DNA of 64,000 nucleotides from Lottia gigantea (taxonomy: Eukaryota > Mollusca > Gastropoda > Lottiidae), in the NCBI RefSeq assembly GCF_000327385.1, contig NW_008709421.1:726050-790049 (forward strand), read 5' to 3'. Below the pieces are notes generated by a model. It did not search any database and was not told the DNA's origin. It saw only the letters and a list, made by a program, of their open reading frames with translations. The position numbers and the translations under genes were made by a program. This document shows, piece after piece, positions 26,001 through 34,200 of the stretch. Position 1 is the stretch's first letter. Each line of letters starts with the position of its first letter.

Positions 26001-28879
26001 TTTCGAATGGATTTACCCAATAAGAAATCTATTGGTGTGAAAGCTAAACCTAATAGAACTATTCGAGATGTTTTTAAACCTATTCTTAATAAATATGGAT
26101 ATAGGGTGGACCAAGTTGGTGTACAGTTGGTGAGTTCTCATTAGATTCTTTAATGAAAAAAATGTTTTAGTGCCTTGCCTAATATAAAGATGCTGTGACT
26201 CATTCATTCATTCTTATTTTCATTCATTCTTTCATTCTCATTCATTCTTTCATTCTTATTTTTATTCATTCTTGCATTCTTATTTTCATTCATTCTTATT
26301 TTCATTCATTATTTCATTATTATTTTTATTCATTCTTTCATTCTTATTTTCAGTCTGGAGGTAGTGATTTGTTAGATCTTGAAATGCTGGTTTCGGAAGT
26401 TGATAATCAAAGAATTGTCATCATCTCTAAAGATGATTTAACTGGTAAGTCAGAAATAAATTCTTAAACAGAATTGTTTTTTAAAATTATCTTTCAATAT
26501 CTGTTGCTTTGTGGGATATGTTTGTATTGAGCTATATTTTCAAAGAAGTTTAACTTTTTGGAATCATCTTGAAAAAAAAAAAAATGCTTTCTAAATATAG
26601 CTCAGTTGGTTGATGTATCGGTCGTGTTGGTTGATAGTGTGTGGTGTCTTGGTTAACTTGTAATGTGTCTACTTTCTCTGTCAATGCTATCTTAAAAGGC
26701 TATGATAATTGTCAGTGTAATTGTCATCTAAGTAAGTATACTATGTGTGTTTCATTGTGGTCTGGATTCGTTTAGTTTTCATCAAATCATCTGCTTATCA
26801 TTGCCTCTTCATTCATGGTACTAACTCGAACTTCAACCATTAATTCCTCAATAATTCTTAACAAATCTTACGTTATCACCCTCATCCATTAAAAACCTAC
26901 CTGCACATTTTTCCTCTCATTAGTTCCCCATGACCTTATGACCTTATGAATGTAACCAACTAACAATCTATCTGCCTCTTTTTCATTAAACATTTCACTA
27001 ACTTATATTTTAAAATCCTAAAACCTAAACTTATATTTTTGAAAATATTTAAAGAACTAATTTTAATATATTTTTGTTTGCACTTTGCTAACTTAAGAAT
27101 TTTATAATTTAATTTAATCAAGTTTGAAAGTAACCTAAATGAATAAAATAGAATTGCATGAGTTATCTCCCATTGAATTAATTGAGTAATCTCCCTTGCA
27201 TGTTTCTGTTTGTCTAACAGAATGGGGTGGCAATGACAGGCGGAATTTATTGGTTACTAAGCCTCCGCTTGGCTCAACTAAAATTAAAACCAAGGCTAGT
27301 GTTCATACTTCTGCCTCACTTGAAGAAATAACTAATGGCATCTTTGAGGATTTGATGAAAGGAAAGTCTGAAACCATTCATCGCTTTGATGATATGGGTG
27401 TTCTTGAGTTTGACCATGGTGGCAAGGTAAGCGGTAGTAGTAGTGTACGTGCTTCCTGTGGAATTGTCTGCTGTCTGGATTCTGTTTGAGAACCATCAGT
27501 AGTCATTTCATGGGATGGTAGTTGTGTAGATTAGTAGTTGCTATATTGGACTGATGACAGCAATAGTGGTTAAAAGGATATTATGTGGTTTTTAAGGGGT
27601 TGTTTGTCTTGCATGCATATATATGTATATCAATATTATTTTGCATGATGCATGCATTATTTTTCTATTAGATTATAATAAAAGTTCCATTTTTACTTAT
27701 GATGCCTTTAACTTTTTTAGCAGCCCAAAAATCTCGAAGGAAGTCGCTCATTAAACTTATTCGCCCTACTGAGAAGAGAGTCTTGGGGAAACGAAATGAA
27801 CAAGCAGAAGGTCAAGAGCAAAGTGAATTCCTCTCTTCCAAAGATTGAATTGTCCAAGAAAAACTCGGACCAAGAAGGTAGGCATGACATTTAATTTTGA
27901 CTTTAACTTAATATATTTATGAAACAAATTTATTAAGTTATATTTTACATGTTTTTAACAAATTTTAAATGAACAATGTTTAAATATTTGAATTTTCTCC
28001 TTTGCAGATGAAAAGCTCTTTGAGCTATTACGCAAGGCACAGAGCCAACGGCTAGATGACCAGAGAGGTCTGGGTACCTGTTCCGTAGAAATGCCTGAAT
28101 TTCTACGCCAAGAAGAAGATGGCCAGTGGCAAGGAAGTCCAACACCAGATCACAAAAGGATTTCATCACTGGGTGATATATTTGATGAAGTTCCTTTCAA
28201 ACCAAACACATATGTTCATGATCGGGATAAAACTTTTGGTTCAAATAAACTCAACCGAACTCAAACATTTGGTTCTATGGAGAGAATTGTGTGTTCAAAT
28301 GAAAGTTTTAGTAAAGACAGTATTCATCCCAGTCCAGAGATAGCTGATGATTATTTCAGTATGCAGCCAGTGATAATAGACAATAATAAGACAATCATTT
28401 TAAGTGATATTCAAAAAGAAATTGAAAATTCTAATTCATTACCAAAACCATATTATTTCCACCCAAAAACTTCAGTGGACGACAAAAATCCAGCACCATT
28501 TGCCTCCCCTGAAAAGCACTCTCCAGGTAATGAAGATCTAGATAGTACCCTAGTTAGCCAAGTGGACACACCTAGCCCGATGAGAAATTCTGCTAAAGAT
28601 TTATCTGATACCGATATAGCTAATTTCACTCCTCCTACACCTGTCAATGCCTCTCAACTACACCATTCTCTAGGATCAGGATTCAAGTTGGTCAGTCGAA
28701 ATTCACCAGGAGTCAACAAAGGGGCATTAAAGGACAAATCTAACTTTTATCTTCATACTCCCCCTACTTATGAATCATTAGTTCAAGCAGGAAAAATCGG
28801 TCCTTCTCCAAAACCAAGGACCTTTTCAAAATCTGCTGTGGAAAATGACATAGAAAATCCATTTGTGACTTTTGTGTGA
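1401..28879 (+). CDS. RGS12: RGS12/RGS14-family (loco-like) G-protein signalling scaffold, whole gene span
   Basis: Thirteen exons join in a single frame: 1356-2049 (coding from 1401), 7089-9415, 19528-19632, 24293-24472, 24610-24843, 24965-25105, 25225-25467, 25609-25797, 25932-26129, 26354-26444, 27221-27426, 27721-27877, 28008-28879. All introns are GT-AG. The joined frame has 1863 residues from ATG 1401 or 1644 from ATG 7097; human RGS12 has about 1450. Numbered from ATG 7097, the domains are PDZ (about 18-95, loop YGFTI), PTB (about 318-485), RGS (about 850-970, with EFSEENIIFW and SYARFLKSELY), two Ras-binding domains (about 1085-1235) and GoLoco (1356-1375, RLDDQRG). In the known family the RGS box is a GAP for Galpha-i/o, GoLoco holds Galpha-i-GDP, the RBDs bind Ras/Raf-type partners, and PDZ/PTB dock receptors and channels. 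An upstream non-coding exon is expected because 1356 follows a splice acceptor. Orthology rests on domain order and remembered human sequence, and is very secure. Confidence 0.95.
2050..7088 (+). other. RGS12 intron with a candidate internal promoter
   Basis: Apart from the promoter-like cluster at 3,380-3,575, this is AT-rich intron with no coding signal. The ORF-length frames in it look random. Confidence 0.6.
3380..3475 (+). promoter_or_regulatory. Candidate alternative promoter for the PDZ-start form of RGS12
   Basis: A CpG-bearing cluster in otherwise AT-rich intron contains a perfect CRE (TGACGTCA, 3387-3394), a CCAAT box (3406-3410) and a YY1-like CCATATTG (3449-3456). About 115 bp downstream is a possible donor (TTG|GTAGGT, exon end near 3572). 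A non-coding exon ending there could splice to 7089, where ATG 7097 would be the start, as in vertebrate RGS12. This is motif-based inference only. Confidence 0.4.
7089..9415 (+). CDS. RGS12: RGS12 PDZ + PTB exon
   Basis: This single 2.3-kb exon starts after ATTTTCAG and ends AAG|GTGAGA. ATG 7097 is the start expected from vertebrate RGS12 and opens a basic stretch (TRRRKKR). PDZ covers residues about 18-95. Residues 163-262 are strongly Ser/Asn/Gln-rich. PTB covers about 318-485 (VVGYIGSIEMP, RIHTFVLMDVQNDGVKL). The remainder is Ser-rich with acidic patches and probably disordered. Phase is 0 at the 3' end. Confidence 0.95.
9960..10180. mobile_element. MITE family 1, partial copy
   Basis: It ends in CTGTCCCTTT near 10,165-10,175 and shares ATATATAGAAAAGACAT and AGAAATAG blocks with the copies at 41,444 and 51,818. 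The left end is not clear. Confidence 0.55.
10205..10760. repeat. Degenerate tandem repeat, about 77-80 bp period
   Basis: Blocks such as GAAATAGTTTTATGCAGGT recur at about 10,208, 10,425, 10,501, 10,578 and 10,658. Between them are AGGAGATAATGTACACAAATTAGAT-like blocks. There are roughly six diverged copies. Confidence 0.7.
11560..11770. mobile_element. MITE family 1, partial copy
   Basis: It shares CAGAAACTGGA, GTTCACAACTCACC, CAAATCC-TGTGTGTCCAGAAT and AATAGTGAGTAAAATTCC blocks with the complete copy at 51,818-52,171. The ends are missing. Confidence 0.6.
13370..13547 (-). mobile_element. tRNA-derived SINE piece
   Basis: Read on the - strand it has an A box (TAGCACAGTCGGTTAGAGC) and, about 60 bp on, a B box (GGTTCAATTC). 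The spacing is longer than in a functional tRNA and no acceptor stem closes, so this is a SINE head rather than a tRNA gene. Confidence 0.55.
14241..15400 (+). repeat. Left satellite array: six 150-bp A monomers then B-type monomers
   Basis: Six consecutive 150-bp units start at 14241, 14391, 14541, 14691, 14841 and 14991 and differ by only a few bases. From 15141 the units change to a shorter B type (about 103-113 bp) that decays by about 15,400. Each A unit contains the perfect palindrome TCTAGCTAGA and the near-palindrome AGACAGACTGTCT. The array lies in the RGS12 intron 5' of exon 19528. Confidence 0.95.
17035..17275. mobile_element. MITE family 1, partial copy
   Basis: It opens AAAGGGACAGATG and shares ATATATGTAAATAGTCTTC and AGAAGTACTAGAAA with other family members. 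The far end is degenerate. Confidence 0.55.
18629..18868 (+). mobile_element. tRNA-derived SINE, nearly complete
   Basis: The head has an A box (TGGCTCAGTGAG) and a B box (GGTTCAATCCC, 18675-18685). The body contains CGGTTTCCCCCTGTCAGTG and GCTGTCCTGGCAAAA, shared with pieces at 40.2, 52.7, 53.9, 61.0 and 62.5 kb. The tail is CATTCATTTCATTTC. Confidence 0.75.
19528..19632 (+). CDS. RGS12: RGS12 exon of 105 nt flanked by inverted satellite arrays
   Basis: It begins after CATTACAG and ends CACGAG|GTATGT. It has 35 codons, phase 0 at both ends, and reads REKERIDSQHIHQRW, then a basic SSFRRNKP stretch. It continues the frame from SFAMASK into SLIGGDAD. Because it is a whole number of codons, skipping it would keep the frame. 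It sits in the 4.4-kb loop between two oppositely oriented satellite arrays. Confidence 0.85.
19815..21138 (-). repeat. Right satellite array: B then A monomers, reverse complement of the left array
   Basis: B-type units of 113 bp (with 99-bp variants lacking a TTTATATATAATAGTG-like block) have matching points at 19921, 20034, 20133, 20232, 20345 and 20458. They are followed by 150-bp A units starting at 20481, 20631, 20781, 20931 and 21081 (the last truncated). All are in opposite orientation to 14,241-15,400, and the A/B order is mirrored. Confidence 0.95.
22656..22829 (+). CDS. RGS12: Probable alternative first coding exon of a short RGS12 isoform
   Basis: An open frame from ATG 22656 (context AAAATGG, good for initiation) gives 58 codons and ends GAT|GTAAGT in phase 0. 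The RGS exon at 24293 also starts in phase 0. It encodes MVIASENDLSMTV, then a basic run (RKRKHTRSRS, KKIRAR) that resembles a nuclear localisation signal. A weak TATA-like stretch (CTATAATACA) lies near 22,600. Joined to 24293 it would give an isoform with only RGS-RBD-RBD-GoLoco, similar to the short forms known in this family. No family match was recognised for these residues, so the assignment is inference from splice phase and frame. Confidence 0.55.
24293..24472 (+). CDS. RGS12: RGS12 exon, start of RGS domain
   Basis: The exon runs from TTTTCAG to ACT|GTAAGT, 60 codons in phase 0. It ends with the first RGS helices (GWAVNFDKLLQDESGIAVFT), which match human SWAVSFERLLQDPVG. The preceding residues are acidic linker. 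Confidence 0.95.
24610..24843 (+). CDS. RGS12: RGS12 exon, core of RGS domain
   Basis: The exon follows TTTGCAG and ends CAGCAACAG-type codons before GTACTT; it has 78 codons. It carries EFLKKEFSEENIIFWTAC, the Galpha-contact segment of RGS boxes, then ARASDPVNVDSAAR, matching human TTPVNIDSQAQ. Confidence 0.97.
24965..25105 (+). CDS. RGS12: RGS12 exon, end of RGS domain
   Basis: The exon has 47 codons in phase 0. IFQLMKTDSYARFLKSELY closes the RGS box (human IFNLMKFDSYTRFLKSPLY). A Lys/Glu-rich linker follows. Confidence 0.97.
25225..25467 (+). CDS. RGS12: RGS12 exon, basic linker between RGS and first RBD
   Basis: The exon has 81 codons in phase 0. It is a Lys/Ser-rich linker (SRRRSLLPWKQNK, like human AFFSWSRTRS) ending PGPGIDLSTMRKEVFSTKE. 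No fold was recognised; it is probably disordered and phosphorylated. Confidence 0.9.
25609..25797 (+). CDS. RGS12: RGS12 exon, first Ras-binding domain
   Basis: The exon has 63 codons in phase 0. FCRVIMPDGSTTVVCAKPGQ matches the start of human RBD1 (HLPDGTSCVVAVKAG), with the beta-hairpin then the helix SVLGKLCEKR. It ends VFLLGSDK. Confidence 0.95.
25932..26129 (+). CDS. RGS12: RGS12 exon, RBD1 end and RBD2
   Basis: The exon has 66 codons in phase 0. It carries ERRVLFRMDLPNKKSIGVKA then KPNRTIRDVFKPILNKYGY, matching human KRTLFRLDL, SVGLKAKPTKPVTEVLRPV. Confidence 0.95.
26199..26352 (+). repeat. CATT-rich microsatellite ending in a splice acceptor
   Basis: TTCATTCATTCTTATTTTCA-like units are repeated about ten times. 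The last unit provides the pyrimidine tract and the AG of RGS12 exon 26354. Confidence 0.9.
26354..26444 (+). CDS. RGS12: RGS12 exon, RBD2 end
   Basis: The exon has 91 nt in phases 0 and 1. LDLEMLVSEVDNQRIVIISK matches human LDLGAPISSLDGQRVVLEEK. Its acceptor is the last unit of a CATT-rich microsatellite. Confidence 0.93.
26445..27220 (+). other. RGS12 intron with a SINE-like A box
   Basis: At 26,597-26,625 ATAGCTCAGTTGGTTGATG resembles a tRNA A box, but no B box follows at the right distance, so it is at most a SINE remnant. Nothing else was recognised. Confidence 0.4.
27221..27426 (+). CDS. RGS12: RGS12 exon between RBD2 and GoLoco
   Basis: The exon has 206 nt; it begins after TCTAACAG and ends AAG|GTAAGC. 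Residues 1234-1302 include an amphipathic block, FEDLMKGKSETIHRFDDMGV, that resembles a degenerate GoLoco motif (see findings). The upstream part is a basic linker. Confidence 0.9.
27721..27877 (+). CDS. RGS12: RGS12 exon, linker before GoLoco
   Basis: The exon has 157 nt. The acceptor is tandem (TTTTTAGCAG), so CAG 27721-27723 may be included or omitted without a frame change. It encodes a charged linker (GSRSLNLFALLRRESWGNEM). Confidence 0.88.
28008..28879 (+). CDS. RGS12: RGS12 last coding exon with GoLoco motif
   Basis: It begins after TTTGCAG and ends at TGA 28877-28879. The GoLoco motif is at the very start: ELLRKAQSQRLDDQRG, with the conserved Asp-Gln-Arg triad whose Arg reaches the Galpha-i nucleotide. 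VEMPEFLR follows, matching human LVLPEFLR. The remaining 250 or so residues are Ser/Thr/Pro-rich and disordered, with many possible SP/TP phosphosites. The protein ends NPFVTFV. Confidence 0.97.
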
Positions 28880-29400
28880 TTATTTGGATTATGTTTTTGT
28901 TTGTGCCATGTGAAAGTGCTGGAATATATAGACCTAATTTTGTGAATGAATTTATGAAATTTATGATTATAATTTTACATTTGAAATGGTAATGTATAGT
29001 AATTTGTATTTCTTGTTAAATTTTTAAAGTTTTTAAAACTCAATGGTTGTTATTGAAAGCTTAAATAAAGCTTTTACTTGTTGTGTTATAAATTATCTCA
29101 ATATCCTACTATCAGAAAGAAATGTGTAAAAGTTTTTTTTTATTCTCTAGTACTCTTTTAAGTCTTGTGAAAACACAAAAGTGGTTGTTTTTAAGAATTT
29201 GTCTAAATTTTTACCTTTTTTATTTCCATGGTTGTAATATATCGTAACTTTTGTCCAGAACGTCTGTGTATATTTTAATAGTGCAATGTTTTAATGGTGC
29301 TGAATGAAATTGTGTATAAGAAAATTGTATGTATGAAATTGTACCAAAGAAATTGTATAGCTCTAATTCTCAATTGTTTCATATTAAATAATGTGATAAA
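28880..29400 (+). other. RGS12: RGS12 3' UTR (approximate end)
   Basis: AT-rich sequence follows the stop. AATAAA at 29064-29069 is a candidate polyadenylation signal. ATTAAA at 29383-29388 is a weaker alternative. The exact cleavage site cannot be seen. Confidence 0.5.
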
Positions 29401-30590
29401 CTAAACTACTTCCCGATTCTTGTTTTATCAACAAAAATTCCCCATGAAATTCCATTGACATTCATCATATATTAAGAGCATCTTTGAACACTTCTAAACA
29501 GTGGCATTTTTTGCAAACTGTAGGTGAGGAGAGCCAAGGGCAATAATTTCACTATGAAAAATGATAAATTTGAAGGCGTGGTACCAAAACCCAATGGGAT
29601 GGCTTGGCTAGTTATTTTGGTGTCCTTTGAAAAGTTTTTCTCTGCCTTGCTTTGATTTATCAACATAAATGCCTGTCAGAGATCATTAAAGGCCAGTTTT
29701 TTGTATGGGACAATAAAGTAAGGTCTTCAATGACCTACCATATTAACTGGAAATATTTTATCCTATTGGTACACCAAGACTATAATTCAACACAAAATCA
29801 CAAGCTCTTTATTCAAAAAGCACTGCATAGGCAAACACCCCAAAAGAAATGCAGTAGTTACTCCTTGCTGGCAATTGTTACTCCAGATAGTAACCCATTT
29901 GATCTTTGAAACCTCCACTCATTAGCATCTCCAAAGTACAAACAATGCATTTATAAACAATTAAAAGTTTTTGATTGAATTTTATTAACATATGGCATAT
30001 TTAACCTATAACAAACATAATATAATATAACCAATTAAACCATAAACAAAAATAATCCAAACTTTCCTAGAAGATTAATCACAATCATCAATTTATACAA
30101 TAAGTACATGTACACATATTAAATAAATTATGTTTAAACATTTTGTCACAAATTCAAATAGAAGCAGAAATTACTTTTGAAATTTCAAGACTTCAAGAAA
30201 CTATTTATTATTATTGAAAATAAATTCCTTGTTTAATAAACTTCATTACATCAGAAGCCTTCAGATAGTTCAAAATATAAGCTTAATAAATCATATTCCC
30301 ATTAAAATGTTGACAGACACAGATACCATGTGTTAGTGTTTAATTTAAAGGGTTATTTTCATCAAAATAGTTGCTTTTTCAGCTGATCCTACTCTCTATT
30401 CAGCTGTCCACAGGTCTCTACATACTGAAAATGCACTTATTTGCCCGAGCATCGAGAAAGCAAATATCTAAGTACTTAAGTATTAAGTAATAGATTCACA
30501 TGATATATGTTTCTAGCATAGATATTTAACCTGTTGCTACTTCTGTCCTTGCATTTTTCTGATACAAGCCAGGCACCTGACTTTTATTAT
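29401..30590. other. Spacer between the convergent RGS12 and C2orf42 genes
   Basis: It is AT-rich with no coding signal recognised. It probably includes the 3' ends of both transcripts. Confidence 0.5.
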
Positions 30591-30592
30591 GA

Positions 30593-31018
30593 AACTACAA
30601 ACATTTAGAAAACTATATTCCTTGAACAGTATCAGTGTATCATAATTTAAGGCACGAGCAGACAAAAATCTCCAATCGGTCCACTATGTCCAAAATCATA
30701 TGTAGAGCATACAATTGAAAGGAAAATGAATCTGATTGGATGATGACGGTCTGTCTTAATAAAACTATCGGAGACAATTATTAAACTTGTTTGATATTAT
30801 AAATCCTGTCAGCAACACAATTACCTTGTGGAAACACAGGCACATGAGAGATTTTACTCAAGGTTCTAGTCAGTGACAAAAATCTCTGACCAAGACTGTT
30901 CATGTGGTCACACCTTAAGGCTACTTTTGAGAACTTCTTTTTTGTTCACAGTAAATGCAGCATTTAAATGCAAAAACAATTGAAAGACATGTTTAAGTAC
31001 TTCTAGGTCAACCAAATT
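30593..31018 (-). other. C2orf42: C2orf42 3' UTR (approximate)
   Basis: The nearest - strand AATAAA after the stop is at 30598-30593. Others lie near 30,204 and 29,976, so the true end is uncertain. Confidence 0.4.
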
Positions 31019-31224
31019 CTATAATTCCTGAACATGAATAGTTTGTATAGTCTGTAAAGGTATATCTTGAAATGGTACTTGGATTCTTTGTTCAACTTGT
31101 CCATTTCTTTGATGTCCATATTCAAATTTGATACGTAATTCACCAATGCGTGATTTAGGTAAAATGTCTGGTATCCATTCTATAATAAAAGGTGTGGGAT
31201 CTTTACTTTCAACAGAAGAGGCTC
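31019..31224 (-). CDS. C2orf42: C2orf42 last coding exon
   Basis: The exon begins after a long T-rich tract ending TTTCAG and stops at TAG 31021-31019. It carries [20 protein letters not shown] then [19 protein letters not shown]. Confidence 0.97.
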
Positions 31225-34200
31225 CTGAAAAAAAAAACAAGAGAAGTATAGAATTTTTAAAGGTTAATATTAAGAAAGTGCTCAAATTTTAACTTTATCT
31301 TCATTTTAGAATTATGTATACTAGTAAATCATGTTTTATCAAATTGTGGAAAAAAAGTAGATTTTCGAGCTTGTACTGGAAATGTGGTCTTTATATCCAT
31401 GGGTAAACAAGTGGAATTTAATGTCTTTAATATTCCAAAACTTCAAAACATGACAGTAAATATATTTTAATTCATTTAATTCAGAATACAAAAAAATATA
31501 GGTTTTGAGACCAATTTACCATCAGACAAAAATTGAAAACACAAAAGCACATATTTTATATAAATACCTACCAACTCTAAGGAATGTTTTTCTTTCAAAG
31601 GGACGTATAGGTGTTTGGTTTTTAACAGATTGGGTTTTCAGTAAGTCATCCATTGGTTCAACTTCTACTCTAGGTACCTCATATAAATCATAGGAACCAT
31701 CTCTATTCTCTATAAAACTTCTTGTTATATCTAGTGGTATCTGTTAATAATCAAACAGATAAAACTATACTTCTAAAAACCATACATAAAAGAGGTCCAT
31801 TTTGGAATTTGAAGCTTTTGGGAATATCTTCTATGGAAGTTTATCAAGTACTCTAAAGTAAGAAAGAATTTATATGAGATCATTATTGCTCATCATACTC
31901 TTATTTGAGGGATAGGTGATAGTGGTTGATATCTGAAATTGTGCACACTCTTGGGAATCGTTAGTCTGAGCTACTCCACTGCCACAAATAAACAGTGTTC
32001 CAACCCAGCTTATATGGAGAAGTATTGTTGTTCAAGAAGATATATGTAGATGCAGTCATGGGCAGAAAATTGAGGGATCCTACAAGTTCTCTACTTACTT
32101 CTGGTGTATCAAATATCTGTTTAACATGTAATATGTTAGTTATATGCCAAGTATATTTAGTAAATGTTCCTAATGGTAGAGCATCTTTCCTCACAAAACC
32201 AGTAGTAAAATTTGGTAGACGTCGTTTCTTGTTGCCAGCAGATATACGTTGTTGTAGACACTCAAAGAATGTTTGTGGTGCATGAAAAACTAAAGGTTCT
32301 GGGTTGCCTAAAAATAAATTATGATATTCTACATACTGAAGTTGCTTAAAAAATTTAGCCTTATATCATTTGTCTTTTTTGCAGTTCTAAGCAAATATTT
32401 CTGAAATCTCAAAGAGATTGTAAAGTAGTTAACTAAACTTTTATGAGTATTGGGGACATTGAAAGCATTGATTTGCAACAATTTTCAGTTACACGTTTGT
32501 GGACCTTGCAATTTCACAAAAAATCTAAGCTATTTAAGAAATCACACAGGCCTTTAGATATTATAGGCAGTCAAAATCTTAAGTGGAGTTGCATATCATG
32601 AAAAAACTATTTAACATTATGCAATTAGGCTTACTCACCATCAAATTGATAATGCATAGTTTGATTAATACGTTCAGTAACACTAGATAACCATTGTATA
32701 AAACCTAAAGTAACTTGAGTCTCATCTACTATTGTTGGTACTGAAATTATATTTTTAATTTTACATTAATTATAAAATAGATCTGCACTGTAATTAGATA
32801 GCTCTTTACACGAAAAGAATTTTTATTATCATACTACACTATAATAATACTATATTTGATATTTACCAGGTTTTTTAGGTGTGTGGTGTGATGATTTGGT
32901 GATTTTAGCCGGACTAGATTTTTTATTAGTTATAGAATCATACGCTTCTTGTAATGTTAAAAGAGTATTACCAGCTTGAACTGAAAATATATATATAAAG
33001 ACTATTAGAATAGAAATTTACTTCATCACATTCTATAGTCAATAACTAAGCTTAAGAAAAAGATAAAAATTCTTTGTAAAAGTACAAAATGGCAATATCA
33101 ACTGAGGAAAATTCTGATGAAAAATCCCACAAATTTAAAGTCATTGTCCTTTAAAAATGCCATCATTTTTTTTTAAAAAAATAAGCTCATCTGATATTTT
33201 CTACTAGTGGACCATAAATACAGTCATAATTTTTCTTAAAACTATTATTTTTTTTAGCATGATAGCTTTAAATTGATGAAAGGAGAGAGCACTATACACA
33301 CAAATATACAGAATCATTACCCATAGATTCATCTTTCTTCTTCCTTTTCACTACACATGGTCCACCTAAGAGTTCTTCTTCCATAACCATAATTTCTAAT
33401 GGACAGGGGTCAGTTGTGGATACAGAAACTTCAGATGATGGATAAATATTTAAAACTTGAGGTTCAGTGTTAATATCTACAGACACTGAAATAGTATATC
33501 ATAGGTAAACAAGGTATCAGTTGTGTAAAATAAATTCATAATGGTACTGTATGTAATTAAATATCCTATATATTTTTTTTTTGCCATGTTAGTTGACTAA
33601 ACCTTTACCAATGGTTTCCAGGTTTCAAACCATTTAATGGCATTTTTAAGATTTTAAGATCTATATATTGTGTTAGCAAAAAATTAGGGCTCAGTGTTCT
33701 ACAAGCTTTGCAATTTAAACACCCATCAGTTAAAAATTAAAAAGATAAAGAAATCTCTTATGATGATATTTCCATCATTGGACACTACAAGGCATTGTCA
33801 ATCTTCATAAGCCAACCAAAATCAGAAAACAAAGTCAAATTCAATTCTTTTCATTTTTTTTTACTTTATGAGCAACATTATGATAACTTACCGTTATTAT
33901 CTAAATTAATAAAATAGGCAAATTCTTCTGCTAATTTGTCATCACTAGCAAATGCACAAATACAGGCATAGAAATGAACACACCGTCTTAAATTATCATC
34001 TTTAACTACGCTGTGTTTAAAATTCTGAAATAATAAATACACCACATAAACAGGACCCTCTGGAAATAAAGTTCACTTGAAAAAATCCAGTTGCAAAGTG
34101 GAGTCAGGAGTTCTAAAAGAGTGAGCATGACCAGAATGCGTATCAGTAGTTGTCAATTTGTACCTATATAAACAAAACTTTTATCCAAACCTATTTTACT

